Assembly (NCBI GenBank): GCA_902620465.1 | Contig: CACNIF010000002.1 | Span: forward strand, 1 to 64,000 | Direction of reading: 5' to 3' | DNA length: 64,000 bases | Source: an uncultured Pelagibacteraceae bacterium | Lineage (GTDB): Bacteria > Pseudomonadota > Alphaproteobacteria > Pelagibacterales > Pelagibacteraceae | Part shown: positions 33,433-43,041 of the stretch, one piece after another | Numbering within the stretch: the first letter of the stretch is position 1 | Layout of the letters: every line of letters starts with the position of its first letter | Made by a program: the position numbers and the translations under genes | Notes under the pieces: generated by a model | Databases searched by the model: none | The model's input: the letters and a program-made list of their open reading frames with translations, nothing else | Told to the model about the DNA's origin: nothing

Positions 33433-34065
33433 ATGGAAAATAATTATGGTTTAATTAAAGCTTTTGGCCCCTCCATATTTAAAGCTAAGATTCCAGAAGA
33501 ACTGTTAAGTAAACTCAATAAATTTATTGATGATACAATTAATGATGAAGAGCAATCAAAAAAACTAGATGTTGGTAAAGGTCTTGTAGGAGATGTAAAA
33601 CAGGAATTTAAATTAGACAAAAAAACTGTACAAGAAAGTGGATGGTTAAAATTTTTGGGTGATTCAGTTGCACAATGGATTTATAAAGATACCGGAAATA
33701 AAATTTCAGAATTTAGATTAATTGAGTCGTGGGTAGTAAGACAATTTGAAAATGAATATAACCCGATACATTGGCATTCAGGCCATATATCTGGTGCAGG
33801 GTTTTTAAAGTTACCTGAAACTTTTGGAAAGCCCTATCAAGATAATAAGCAAGACTACAGAGGTGGAAACTTAGAATTAATTCATGGTAACAGAATGTTT
33901 TTGTCTCAATGTAGATATCCTATAAAACCAAAAGTAGGAGATTTTTATTTTTTCCCTCATTATTTGATGCATACGGTTTATCCTTTTAAAGGAACAAAAG
34001 AAGAGAGGCGTTCAATTTCATTTAATGGACTTATAGATAGTAAAATTTTTAATATATTTGGATAA
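33433..34065 (+). CDS. 2-oxoglutarate/Fe(II) oxygenase-superfamily protein
   Basis: A 210-residue protein with a double-stranded beta-helix oxygenase pattern: NPIHWHSGHISGAGFLKLP near residue 112 supplying the first His, a later YFFPHYLMHTVYPF with the distal His, and ERRSISFNG where Arg would anchor 2-oxoglutarate. The arrangement matches the putative 2OG-Fe(II) oxygenase group of Pfam PF13759, whose substrates are unknown. It begins three bases after hisI and runs into DUF2237. Confidence 0.8.
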   Translation: MENNYGLIKAFGPSIFKAKIPEELLSKLNKFIDDTINDEEQSKKLDVGKGLVGDVKQEFKLDKKTVQESGWLKFLGDSVAQWIYKDTGNKISEFRLIESWVVRQFENEYNPIHWHSGHISGAGFLKLPETFGKPYQDNKQDYRGGNLELIHGNRMFLSQCRYPIKPKVGDFYFFPHYLMHTVYPFKGTKEERRSISFNGLIDSKIFNIFG

Positions 34066-34069
34066 ATCA

Positions 34070-34435
34070 ATGCAAAAAAATGTTTTGGGTGAAAATTTAG
34101 AAAGTTGTTCATTGGATCCACTTACTGGATGGTATAGAGATGGCTGTTGTAACACTGATGAAAATGATAGAGGTTTACACACCGTTTGTGCAAAAGTAAC
34201 AACCGAATTTTTAGAGTGGTGTAAAGAAGCTGGTAACGATTTAATTACGCCACATCCGGAATACGGTTTTCCTGGTTTAAAGGATGGAGATGGATGGTGT
34301 GTATGTGCCACCTGGTATGCAAGAGCTGTCGAAGCTGGTAAAGGTTGTCCAATTTATTTAAAAAGCACACATGAAAATACTCTGAAAATTCTACCTATCG
34401 AAACATTAAAAAAATTTGCGATAGATCTATCTTAA
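34070..34435 (+). CDS. DUF2237-family protein
   Basis: A 121-residue protein starting at the ATG at 34070 (a TTG at 34058 would overlap the previous gene). It is recognised as DUF2237 by NVLGENLESCSLDPLTGWYR, HTVCAKVTTEFLEWCKEAGN, the segment LKDGDGWCVCATWYARA and APHVYL-like end PIYLKSTHENTL. Several conserved Cys are present (GCCN, WCVC), suggesting metal binding. The biochemical role is not known. It shares a transcript with the preceding oxygenase. Confidence 0.88.
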   Translation: MQKNVLGENLESCSLDPLTGWYRDGCCNTDENDRGLHTVCAKVTTEFLEWCKEAGNDLITPHPEYGFPGLKDGDGWCVCATWYARAVEAGKGCPIYLKSTHENTLKILPIETLKKFAIDLS

Positions 34436-36055
34436 TTACATATTCCCGTATTTAGGGCCGCCTCCACCTTCAGGTGTTACCCAAGTGATATTTTGAGAGG
34501 GTTCTTTTATGTCACAAGTTTTACAATGAATACAATTTTGAGAATTAATAACAAATCTGTTGGATCCATTCTCCTTTTGAACTTCATATACCCCTGCTGG
34601 ACAATACCTTTGCGCGGGTTCATCGTACTCATTTAATGTATAGTTAATTGGTAATGATGGATCTTTAAGTTTTAAATGAACAGGTTGATTGTCTACATGG
34701 TTTGTTCCAGTTAGATAAACTGAACTCGTTTTATCAAAAGTAATAACATTATCTGGCTTAGGATAATCAATTTTAGGCATTTTATTTGCTGGTTTTAATG
34801 TTTGATGGTCAGCATGTTTGTGTTTTAATGTAAATGGTAATTTACCTCGAAACAAAATTTGATCAATTCCAGTAAAAATAATTCCCAAAATTAAGCCCCA
34901 ACTAAAACTAGGCTTAACATTTCTTGCTTCATAAAGTTCTTTGTATAACCAACTTTTTTTTAATTTTTCCTCAAAAATTGATAGCTCTTTATTATCTTTC
35001 AAATGGTCATTAATTGCTTCTGCTGCAATTATTCCACTTTTCATTGCAGTATGCGATCCTTTTATCTTAGGCATATTCAAAGTACCTGCATCACACCCGA
35101 TCAATAATGCCCCAGGCATAAACATTTTTGGCAAACTTTGGAAACCACCTTCTATCAAAGCTCTAGCACCATAAGAAATTCTTTTTCCACCCTCAATTAT
35201 TTTTCTTATCGCAGGATGTGTTTTGAATCTTTGAAATTCATCGAATGGTGACAAATGTGGATTTTGATAATCTAAACCGATTACATAACCTAAAAATATT
35301 TGTTTTTTTTCTGCGTGATAGATAAAACTTCCTCCATAGGTACTATTATCTAACGGCCAGCCAGCAGTATGCATAACTAAACCTTCTTGATGATTTTTTT
35401 CATCCACTTCCCATATCTCTTTAAATCCTATTCCATATTGTTGTGGGTCTTTATCTTTATCAAGTTCAAATCTTTTAATTAATTGTTTTCCTAAATGACC
35501 CCTACAACCCTCTGCAAAAACAGTCACCTTTCCCAATAAATTGATACCTGGCTCAAAACTATCTTTTTTGTTTCCCTCTTTATCAATACCCATATCTTGA
35601 GTTGCAACACCTTTTACAGAACCATCATCATTAAATAAAATTTCACTTGCTGGAAATCCGGGAAAAATTTCAACGCCAAGGGTTTCTGCTTGTTCTGCAA
35701 GCCATCTACATAAGTTTGCAAGACTAATAATATAATTTTTGTGATTTTTTTGAACTGCTGGTAATAACCATGTTGGCCAACTTAATGATTTGTTTTTACC
35801 TAAAAATAAAAATTTTTCTTTAGTAACTTTAGTTTTAATGGGTGAATTTAATTCTCTCCAGTTAGGAATCAATTCATCTAAAGCTCTTGTTTCAAATACA
35901 TTTCCACTTAAAATATGGGCACCAATTTCTGATGCTTTTTCTATCAAGCAAATATTTAATTCTGAGTTTAATTGTTTTAACTTTATAGCTGTAGCTAAAC
36001 CTGATGGACCACCACCTACAATCACTACATCATATTCCATTGTCTCTCTGGACAT
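34436..36055 (-). CDS. Electron transfer flavoprotein-ubiquinone oxidoreductase
   Basis: A 539-residue membrane-peripheral enzyme moving electrons from reduced ETF to quinone. The N-terminus has a Rossmann FAD motif (DVVIVGGGPSGLATAIKLKQ near residue 9), and the C-terminus holds a ferredoxin-type [4Fe-4S] ligand set: Cys in YCPAGVYEV and CIHCKTCDIKEP. It ends the leftward operon DMGDH-etfB-etfA-ETF-QO, so the electron path is encoded as one unit. Confidence 0.95.
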   Translation of the reverse strand: MSRETMEYDVVIVGGGPSGLATAIKLKQLNSELNICLIEKASEIGAHILSGNVFETRALDELIPNWRELNSPIKTKVTKEKFLFLGKNKSLSWPTWLLPAVQKNHKNYIISLANLCRWLAEQAETLGVEIFPGFPASEILFNDDGSVKGVATQDMGIDKEGNKKDSFEPGINLLGKVTVFAEGCRGHLGKQLIKRFELDKDKDPQQYGIGFKEIWEVDEKNHQEGLVMHTAGWPLDNSTYGGSFIYHAEKKQIFLGYVIGLDYQNPHLSPFDEFQRFKTHPAIRKIIEGGKRISYGARALIEGGFQSLPKMFMPGALLIGCDAGTLNMPKIKGSHTAMKSGIIAAEAINDHLKDNKELSIFEEKLKKSWLYKELYEARNVKPSFSWGLILGIIFTGIDQILFRGKLPFTLKHKHADHQTLKPANKMPKIDYPKPDNVITFDKTSSVYLTGTNHVDNQPVHLKLKDPSLPINYTLNEYDEPAQRYCPAGVYEVQKENGSNRFVINSQNCIHCKTCDIKEPSQNITWVTPEGGGGPKYGNM

Positions 36056-36078
36056 AATTTAATTTTTTACAGATTATA

Positions 36079-37032
36079 TTATTTTTGTATAGTGTTTAAT
36101 TTGTTCAATTCCTCTAAGAATTGAGGCACTGCTTCAAAAAGATCGGCTTCAAGACCATAGTCCGCAACACTAAAAATTGGTGCTTCTCCGTCTTTGTTTA
36201 TTGCCACTATTACTTTACTTTCTTTCATTCCTGCTAAATGCTGAATAGCGCCTGAGATACCAACAGCAATATATAAATCTGGGACAACAACTTTACCTGT
36301 TTGACCAACTTGGTGATCGTTACTTATATATCCAGCATCAACTGCTGCTCTAGATGCTCCTATTGCTGCATTTAATTTATCAGCTAAAGAAGTAATAAGT
36401 TTAAAATTATCTCCACTCTGCATTCCTCTTCCACCTGATACAACAACTCTAGCAGTACCAAGTTCTGGTCTATCCGATTTTACTTCTTCTCTTTTGACAA
36501 ACTTTGTTTTTGAAAATTCCTCACTTGCTTCAGCTTTTTCTATTGATGCTGACCCACCAGTACTTTCACATGCATCAAAAGATGTAGGTCTTATTGTTAC
36601 ACATTTTTTTTCATCTTTACTTTTTACTGTTGCAAAAGCATTTCCTGCATAAATTGGACGCAAAAAGGTGTCGGGAGCAATAACTTTAGTTATATCACTG
36701 ATTTGAGAAGTATCTAGAGCAGCAGCTATTCTAGGCATTAAATTTTTACCAAAAGTGTTTGCTGAACTTATTATATGTGAATAGTTATCTGCTAATTTTA
36801 CAATTACTGGTGCAAAATTTTCAGCAACAAAATTCTCGTAGTAAGCTGCTTCGACTTGAATAACTTTCTTAATAAATTCTAATTTTGATAATGCTTTAGC
36901 AGCTTCTTCACAATTATGTCCAATAATTACAGCATGAACATCATTATCTATATGTGATGCTGCAGTTGCTGCATTAAGTGTAAATGGCCTCAATTCTTTA
37001 TTGTTATGTTCTGCAATTAATAAAACTGACAT
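36079..37032 (-). CDS. etfA: Electron transfer flavoprotein alpha subunit
   Basis: A 317-residue FAD-binding alpha subunit. The C-terminal FAD domain shows ARVVVSGGRGMQSGDNF near residue 195, GASRAAVDAGYISNDHQVGQ near 222 and a GISGAIQHLAGMK segment near 265, all standard EtfA features. Its start lies one base from the etfB stop. It pairs with EtfB to form the soluble electron carrier between the flavoprotein dehydrogenases and ETF-QO. Confidence 0.96.
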   Translation of the reverse strand: MSVLLIAEHNNKELRPFTLNAATAASHIDNDVHAVIIGHNCEEAAKALSKLEFIKKVIQVEAAYYENFVAENFAPVIVKLADNYSHIISSANTFGKNLMPRIAAALDTSQISDITKVIAPDTFLRPIYAGNAFATVKSKDEKKCVTIRPTSFDACESTGGSASIEKAEASEEFSKTKFVKREEVKSDRPELGTARVVVSGGRGMQSGDNFKLITSLADKLNAAIGASRAAVDAGYISNDHQVGQTGKVVVPDLYIAVGISGAIQHLAGMKESKVIVAINKDGEAPIFSVADYGLEADLFEAVPQFLEELNKLNTIQK

Positions 37033-37782
37033 TTAAATTACCTTAGCCTCATTTTTTAATTTCTGAACCAGCTCAGATACACTTGATACTTTTATACCAG
37101 CTTTTCTTTTAGGTGGCTCTTCAACTTTAATTTGTTCGATTCTTGGGCTTATATCTACTCCTAAATCTGACGCATTTAATTGTTCAATAGGTTTTTTTTT
37201 AGCTTTCATTATATTTGGTAGCGAAGCATACCTTGGTTCATTTAATCTTAGATCACAAGTTACTATTGCTGGAACATTTATTTCTATTGTTTCTAAACCT
37301 TCATCTATTTCTCTTGTCACCTCTAACTTACCATCTTTAATCTCAATTTTAGATGCAAAGGTGGCTTGAGGCCAATTAAGAAGCGCGCTTAACATTTGAC
37401 CTGTCTGATTACAATCATCATCGATTGCCTGTTTACCCATAAAGACTAAATCTGGTTTTTCTTTTTCTACAATTTTTTGTAATAATTTTGAAACAGAAAG
37501 AGGTTCAACAACACCTTCTGTTTTAACGAGTATTCCTCTATCAGCTCCAACCGCTAATGCTTTACGAACTGTTTCTTGTGCTTTCTCTTCACCAATACTT
37601 ACTGCCACTACTTCTGTGGCTTTACCAGCTTCTTTAATCTTTACCGCTTCTTCAATTGCATTATCATCTGGTGGATTAGTCGACATTTTAACATTGTCAG
37701 TTACTACACCCGAGTTATCTTCTTTCACTCTGATTTGAACGTTGTAATCAATCACTCTTTTTACTGCTACTAAAATTTTCAT
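37033..37782 (-). CDS. etfB: Electron transfer flavoprotein beta subunit
   Basis: A 249-residue beta subunit with [20 protein letters not shown] at the N-terminus, the AMP-binding region [10 protein letters not shown] and [18 protein letters not shown] near residue 116, and the docking loop around [18 protein letters not shown] near 184, whose Leu anchors ETF onto dehydrogenases. The start shares one base with the dehydrogenase stop at 37782, indicating translational coupling. Confidence 0.96.
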   Translation of the reverse strand: MKILVAVKRVIDYNVQIRVKEDNSGVVTDNVKMSTNPPDDNAIEEAVKIKEAGKATEVVAVSIGEEKAQETVRKALAVGADRGILVKTEGVVEPLSVSKLLQKIVEKEKPDLVFMGKQAIDDDCNQTGQMLSALLNWPQATFASKIEIKDGKLEVTREIDEGLETIEINVPAIVTCDLRLNEPRYASLPNIMKAKKKPIEQLNASDLGVDISPRIEQIKVEEPPKRKAGIKVSSVSELVQKLKNEAKVI

Positions 37783-40214
37783 TAAGCTCTCAACAATTTA
37801 TTTTCAGAATCATAAGGACTTTCATCAAGAATTGTAGCCTCATACATCTTTCCAAGAATATCAACTTTTAGTTTCTCTCCAACATTAGCTAGATCAGGTT
37901 TTACCATTGCTAAAGCTATCGATTTATCAATTCTAAATCCATATTCACCACCAGTTGCTCTTCCAACAACTTTATTATCTTTATAAATTGGATTATTTCC
38001 TAATACATCAGAGTCAGTAGTATTGTGAACCTCAAGAGTGACTAATTTGTTATCAAAACCTTTTTGTCTCCATTTATTTAAAGCCTCTAGGCCAATAAAG
38101 TTCCCTTTATTTGGATGAACAAATCTATCTAAACCAGACTCATACGGAGAATACTCAATTGATAATTCAGTTCCTACGAGCTTATAAGATTTTTCAATTC
38201 TTAAACTATTCATTGCTCTAATACCAAATGGCTTCATTCCCAAATCTTTACCTGCATCCATCAATTTATCAAAAATATGGTTTTGATACTCAATTGGGTG
38301 ATGTAACTCCCATCCTAATTCTCCAACAAAATTTACTCTCATAGCATTAACTGGTGCGTATCCAACATTAACATTTTTTGCAGTTAACCATTTAAAATTT
38401 TCATTTGAAAAATCGTCTGTTGAAACTTTTTTCATTAATTCTCTTGCTTTAGGACCTGCAACAACAAGTACTCCTGTGCTGTTAGTTAAATCCTCAAAAA
38501 TTACAGAACCATCTGTTGGCATCCATTTTTGTATCCAGTCATGGTCTAATCGTAAATTTGCTCCAGCAGAGACGAGATAATAACTATTTTCTGCCTCTTT
38601 CATAATTGTAAATTCTGAATGAACACCACCCTTGGTATTAAGTGCATGGCATAAATTTATTCTACCAATTTTTTTTGGAAGTTTATTTGCAACTAAGTAA
38701 TCAAGAAATTCTTCAGCTTTTGGTCCTTTAATTCTACATTTTGCAAATGCGGTCATATCTAAAAGTCCAACATTTTTTTTCACATTCTCACATTCTTTTT
38801 TTATTGCATCAAACCATTTTGATCTTCTAAAAGACCAGTCATCTTTTTGTTCCATGCCATCCGTTGCAAAAAAATTAGGACGTTCCCATCCAAATTTTTG
38901 TCCAAATACAGCTCCTAAAGCTTTCATTCTTTCATAACACGGTGCAGTTCTTAAAGGTCTTGCTGCTGGTCTTTCTTCATCAGGATAATGAACTATAAAA
39001 ACATGGCTATAAGCCTCCTCATTTTTAGCTTTCAAATAAGACTTAGTGGCATAATTTCCATATCGTCTTGGTTCTACACCTAGCATGTCTATAGTTGGCT
39101 CTCCATCTACAATCCATTCTGCTAATTGCCAACCGGCACCGCCTGCAGCTGTTATTCCAAAGCTATGCCCCTCGTTAATCCAAAAATTTTTTAAACCCCA
39201 AGCAGGACCAACTATTGGATTACCATCTGGGGTATAACAGATTGCTCCATTATAAACTTTTTTAACTCCTACTTCTCCAAATGCAGGTACACGATGTATT
39301 GCACCCTCAATGTGTGGAGCAAGTCTATCTAAATCTTCCTGAAATAATTCATACTCTGAATTTTTTGAAGGTCCTTCGACATAACAAGCAGGAGCACCAT
39401 CCTCATATGGACCTAATATTAATCCACCAGCTTCTTCTCTCATGTACCATCTGCTGTCACTATCTCTTAAAACTCCCATCTCTGGAAGGCCTTCTTTTTT
39501 TCTTTTTTGAATCTCTGGATGTGGCTCCGTTACAATGTATTGATGTTCAACAGGTATGACTGGAATATCTAATCCAACCATTTCTCCTGTTTGTCTTGCA
39601 AAATTACCTGAGCAAGAAATCACATGTTCACATTCAATTGAACCTTTATCGGTTTCAACTATCCATCCGTCTTTAGTTTGTTTCATAGATAAAACAGTTG
39701 TGTTTCGATAAATTTCAGCTCCTCTGTTTCTTGCACCTGTTGCAAGGGCTTGGGTTAAATCTGCTGGCTGAATATATCCATCTTCAGGGTGTTGTATTGC
39801 TCCAACTAAATCATCTGTATGACATAAAGGCCAAATTTCTTTTACTTGTTGAGGTGTTAAAAATTTTACATCAACTCCTATAGTTTTTGCTACTCCTGCA
39901 TATTGATGATATTCATCCATTCTATCTTTTGTGCTTGCTAAACGAATGTTAGAAACTACACTAAAGCCAACATTTTTTCCTGTTTCTTCCTCTAATGTTT
40001 TGTATAAATTCACAGCATACTTATGAAGTTGGCCCACCGAATAACTCATGTTAAATAATGGCAGCAACCCAGCAGCATGCCAAGTTGAACCTGAAGTGAG
40101 TTCTTTTCTCTCTACTAAAACAACATCTGACCAACCTTTTTTTGCTAGGTGGTATAGTGCACTTACTCCTACGACACCTCCACCAACTACAACTACTTTC
40201 GTTTTGGTTTTCAT
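37782..40214 (-). CDS. Dimethylglycine dehydrogenase-like FAD/GcvT protein
   Basis: An 810-residue flavoprotein of DMGDH type: Rossmann motif [20 protein letters not shown] near residue 5, [10 protein letters not shown] with the covalent-FAD His, FAD-domain blocks to about 390, and a C-terminal GcvT half binding THF. It oxidatively demethylates dimethylglycine (or a related N-methyl amine), giving methylene-THF and reduced ETF. Co-transcription with etfBA and ETF-QO gives an electron route to quinone. Compared with the paralogue at 782-3226 it has GST rather than GTT in front of WHAAGL. The substrate is inferred. Confidence 0.9.
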   Translation of the reverse strand: MKTKTKVVVVGGGVVGVSALYHLAKKGWSDVVLVERKELTSGSTWHAAGLLPLFNMSYSVGQLHKYAVNLYKTLEEETGKNVGFSVVSNIRLASTKDRMDEYHQYAGVAKTIGVDVKFLTPQQVKEIWPLCHTDDLVGAIQHPEDGYIQPADLTQALATGARNRGAEIYRNTTVLSMKQTKDGWIVETDKGSIECEHVISCSGNFARQTGEMVGLDIPVIPVEHQYIVTEPHPEIQKRKKEGLPEMGVLRDSDSRWYMREEAGGLILGPYEDGAPACYVEGPSKNSEYELFQEDLDRLAPHIEGAIHRVPAFGEVGVKKVYNGAICYTPDGNPIVGPAWGLKNFWINEGHSFGITAAGGAGWQLAEWIVDGEPTIDMLGVEPRRYGNYATKSYLKAKNEEAYSHVFIVHYPDEERPAARPLRTAPCYERMKALGAVFGQKFGWERPNFFATDGMEQKDDWSFRRSKWFDAIKKECENVKKNVGLLDMTAFAKCRIKGPKAEEFLDYLVANKLPKKIGRINLCHALNTKGGVHSEFTIMKEAENSYYLVSAGANLRLDHDWIQKWMPTDGSVIFEDLTNSTGVLVVAGPKARELMKKVSTDDFSNENFKWLTAKNVNVGYAPVNAMRVNFVGELGWELHHPIEYQNHIFDKLMDAGKDLGMKPFGIRAMNSLRIEKSYKLVGTELSIEYSPYESGLDRFVHPNKGNFIGLEALNKWRQKGFDNKLVTLEVHNTTDSDVLGNNPIYKDNKVVGRATGGEYGFRIDKSIALAMVKPDLANVGEKLKVDILGKMYEATILDESPYDSENKLLRA

Positions 40215-40269
40215 AGTCTGATTCCTACTAAATTTTCATTCATTCCGAAACAAAATTGTATCAAGAGCA

Positions 40270-40743
40270 TTATATTGAGCTACCCAATGACACAGGGCTT
40301 GAAACCATAGTTGTCAACCAGCAGTTTTTTAAAGGTCCATCCTCAATATATTTTTCTACTTGCCAATTAAATTTATGATAAATTTTTTTTTTATCCAATA
40401 TTATAACCTCAAATTGAGCCCAGCTAGCCCCACTTCTTACCTGAGTAATTGTATGGCTTAAGTGATCAATCATCATTTGATAATTATCACTTTTTATCAT
40501 TCTTTTAAATCGATCTAAAGGACCGGTGACCTCTTTGTTATTAGGATGAGCAAAATTCCAGGTCTGTTCTATCCCGCTATCCTTAAATCCTTCATTATTT
40601 TTTTGTAAACCAAGCAATTGTATTTTCACAACTTCGGAAGGACTAATTTTACTATTTGGTTTAATTAATTCTGCATAAGATACAGAAATAGAGATAAAAA
40701 AAATTGTTAGAAGTTTTAATAATAAAAATTTTTTTCTAAACAT
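40270..40743 (-). CDS. Secreted DUF4864-like protein
   Basis: A 157-residue protein with signal peptide (KFLLLKLLTIFFISISVSYA, cleavage near residue 24), followed by a domain whose QLLGLQKNNEGFKDSGIEQT start, FKRMIKSDNYQMMIDH middle and ITQVRSGASWAQFEV strand fit DUF4864, an NTF2-like fold. The function is unknown. It is upstream of, but separated by 55 bases from, the DMGDH operon. Confidence 0.75.
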   Translation of the reverse strand: MFRKKFLLLKLLTIFFISISVSYAELIKPNSKISPSEVVKIQLLGLQKNNEGFKDSGIEQTWNFAHPNNKEVTGPLDRFKRMIKSDNYQMMIDHLSHTITQVRSGASWAQFEVIILDKKKIYHKFNWQVEKYIEDGPLKNCWLTTMVSSPVSLGSSI

Positions 40744-40758
40744 AAGCTATAATTTTAA

Positions 40759-41160
40759 TTAATTCAGATGTTTTTCTACTTCAAGCTTAGTACATTTATC
40801 TTCAATATAAATTATGTTATTTGCCTCAGCTATTTTCTTGGCTTCAGAGTTCTTTATATTTAATTGAAGCCATAAAACTTTTGCATTGATTTTTATGGCA
40901 TCATTAACTATTTCAATTGCCTCATCTGATGGTCTAAATACGTCAACTATATCCACTGGCCCATCAATTTCTGAAACTTTTCCATATACTCTCTCACCTA
41001 ATATTACCTGACCTATAATAGTTGGATTAACGGGATAAACTTTATATCCATAATTTTGCAGATATTTCATTACTATTGTTGAAGTTTTTTTTAAATCTTT
41101 GCTGGCTCCAACTAAAGCAATATTTTTATAATTTGATAGAATGTCCTTGATATTGACCAT
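40759..41160 (-). CDS. CoA-binding-domain protein (YccU-like)
   Basis: A 133-residue Rossmann protein of the CoA_binding_2 type: ALVGASKDLKKTSTIVMKYL near residue 17 and YKVYPVNPTIIGQVILGE near 42, with DIVDVFRPSDEA following. The start at 41160 is preferred because it follows the enoyl-CoA hydratase stop by one base; a longer frame from 41196 would overlap that gene by 35 bases. Members bind CoA or acyl-CoA, but their function is unknown. Confidence 0.88.
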   Translation of the reverse strand: MVNIKDILSNYKNIALVGASKDLKKTSTIVMKYLQNYGYKVYPVNPTIIGQVILGERVYGKVSEIDGPVDIVDVFRPSDEAIEIVNDAIKINAKVLWLQLNIKNSEAKKIAEANNIIYIEDKCTKLEVEKHLN

Positions 41161-41161
41161 A

Positions 41162-41932
41162 TTATTTATTTTTCCAAACAGGTCTTCTTTTTTCAAGAAA
41201 TGCTGTTATCCCCTCTTTTGCGTCCATTGCCATCATATTTTTTGTCATCATTTTACTAGTATATGCATAAGCTTTTCTTAATGGCATTTCTAATTGTTTA
41301 TAAAATGTCTGTTTGCCTATTTTAATTGTAAGATTTGATTTTGATGCAATTTTTTTTGCAATCTTTAAAACCTCATTATTAAGTTTTGATTTTGGAAAAA
41401 AGTCATTAATCAATCCAATTTCCTTTGCATATTTTGCTGAAATCGGTTCGCCAGTTAATAACATTTTCATCATAGGTTTTCTTTTAATTTTTCTACTTAC
41501 TGCAACCATAGGGGTACTACAAAACAAACCAATGTTTACTCCTGGCGTTGAAAACAATGCATCTCTAGAACTAAAAGCTAAATCACAACTTGCAACTAAC
41601 TGACATCCAGCAGCATATGCAGCCCCATGAACTTTAGCAATAACTGGCTTTCTACCCTCCACAATAAGTAACATAAGTTTTGAGCATAAATTGAATAGCT
41701 TTTGGTAATTCTTTTTTTTTTTTAAACTTTTTACTTCTTTTAAATTATGTCCTGCACTAAAACCTTTACCTGCTCCCTCGATAATTATCACTTTAGTATT
41801 ATTATCTTTATCTAACTTTTTTATTACTTTAATTAAATCTTTTAAATTCTTGAATGATAGTGAATTATAAGTTTTAGGATCATCTATTATTATTCTTGAA
41901 ATATCTTTTTGGTTAATAACCTTAACACCCAT
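41162..41932 (-). CDS. Enoyl-CoA hydratase/isomerase family protein
   Basis: A 256-residue crotonase-fold protein. The oxyanion-hole motifs are present: AGKGFSAGHNLKEVKSL near residue 55 and VHGAAYAAGCQLVASCDLAF near 101, with FSTPGVNIGLFCSTPMVAVS after. The Glu pair of classical hydratases is not evident at the second site, where I read NIGLF, so isomerase, decarboxylase or thioesterase activity is possible. It lies seven bases from the small nucleotidyltransferase gene and is coupled to the CoA-binding gene. Confidence 0.88.
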   Translation of the reverse strand: MGVKVINQKDISRIIIDDPKTYNSLSFKNLKDLIKVIKKLDKDNNTKVIIIEGAGKGFSAGHNLKEVKSLKKKKNYQKLFNLCSKLMLLIVEGRKPVIAKVHGAAYAAGCQLVASCDLAFSSRDALFSTPGVNIGLFCSTPMVAVSRKIKRKPMMKMLLTGEPISAKYAKEIGLINDFFPKSKLNNEVLKIAKKIASKSNLTIKIGKQTFYKQLEMPLRKAYAYTSKMMTKNMMAMDAKEGITAFLEKRRPVWKNK

Positions 41933-41938
41933 ATAGTT

Positions 41939-42313
41939 TTATTTAAGTTTACCTTCTTTTCTCATTTGTGCTCGAATTTTTGTTGCAGAGATTTCCTGTA
42001 TTTCTTTTGATAATTCGATTTCTTCAATTTTATAACCAACACCTCTTCCGTAACAAATATTAGTTATATTTGGAACTAACATAACTTTAAAACGTCCCTC
42101 AAATTCTGGATTAAGTCTATTTTCAATATTTTTTTTGACTGTCTCAAAATCAAAGGGATTGTCGTCCACCCCTTGAACGTCTCTTACTTGGATGCAAACT
42201 TGACCAGTTTTTTTTATTATTTCCTTAAATAAATTATAGTGTCCATCATGAAATGGTTGCCATCTTCCTAACATTTGAGCAGTTGGTTTTTTATTATCCC
42301 ATTGATAAGACAT
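41939..42313 (-). CDS. Small nucleotidyltransferase-like protein (HxGH family)
   Basis: A 124-residue cytidylyltransferase-like domain with GRWQPFHDGHYNLFKEIIKK near residue 17 (HDGH, the nucleotide-binding HxGH) and EISATKIRAQMRKEG near 106, the ISxTxIR motif. These are the two signatures of NMN/pantetheine/glycerol-3-phosphate-type nucleotidyltransferases. The full enzymes are usually longer (160+), so this is a minimal form. The substrate is unknown. Confidence 0.85.
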   Translation of the reverse strand: MSYQWDNKKPTAQMLGRWQPFHDGHYNLFKEIIKKTGQVCIQVRDVQGVDDNPFDFETVKKNIENRLNPEFEGRFKVMLVPNITNICYGRGVGYKIEEIELSKEIQEISATKIRAQMRKEGKLK

Positions 42314-42350
42314 TACTTTAACTCCTTATATATTTTTAATATAATTTTCA

Positions 42351-42977
42351 TTATTTTACTTTATACAAACCTAACCAAGCATTAACATCTTTGCTAGCAA
42401 TGTAATCAGATTTAAAAAACTCTATTTCACTCCAAAGATTTATTTTATTTAATTCCTGTATTTTTTTATCAAATCCATAATCTTTGTATATACCCTCATT
42501 TATAGTGAAACAAATTAAACCACCTTTTTTAGTTATTCTTATGAATTCATCCAAAGCATTTGGCTTTACGTGGCCAAAAGTAAAAGTGCCTACACAAAAA
42601 GTTGCATCATAAGTATCATCTTTTGAATTGATTGGTTTGTTTAAATCAGTCCTAAGCAGTTTTTTATATAAATTTAGCGGAATGGTATTTAGTAATTTTT
42701 GTGATAAATCTGCGCCATGAAAGTTTTTGAAACCGAATTTTTTTAGTTCTAAGCCTACCAAACCAGTTCCACAGCCAGCGTCAAAGATCAAAGCATGTTT
42801 ATTTTTCTCATATTTTAGGAAAGTATTAACAGTTTCTTTTGGTCCAGTATAATTCCAATCAACCATATCTTTATTATATTTGTCATTTTCACCCCACTCA
42901 TCGTAGTAATCCATTACCTCTTTTGTGGTTTTCAGTTTATAAATTGGTACTTTGTTTCCTACGTCTTTTTGTGTCAT
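42351..42977 (-). CDS. SAM-dependent methyltransferase
   Basis: A 208-residue class I methyltransferase with motif I ALIFDAGCGTGLVGLELKKF near residue 62, FHGADLSQ as motif II near 84, and DATFCVGTFTFGHV near 122. It resembles the WBSCR27-like group of small soluble methyltransferases. The acceptor is unknown. It is divergent from the MetF-like gene, whose start lies 64 bases away. Confidence 0.85.
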   Translation of the reverse strand: MTQKDVGNKVPIYKLKTTKEVMDYYDEWGENDKYNKDMVDWNYTGPKETVNTFLKYEKNKHALIFDAGCGTGLVGLELKKFGFKNFHGADLSQKLLNTIPLNLYKKLLRTDLNKPINSKDDTYDATFCVGTFTFGHVKPNALDEFIRITKKGGLICFTINEGIYKDYGFDKKIQELNKINLWSEIEFFKSDYIASKDVNAWLGLYKVK

Positions 42978-43041
42978 CAGATAATTATATTATAGGATAA
43001 ATTTCTTTGACAGTATTTTCAAAAGATATAATTATCTAAAA

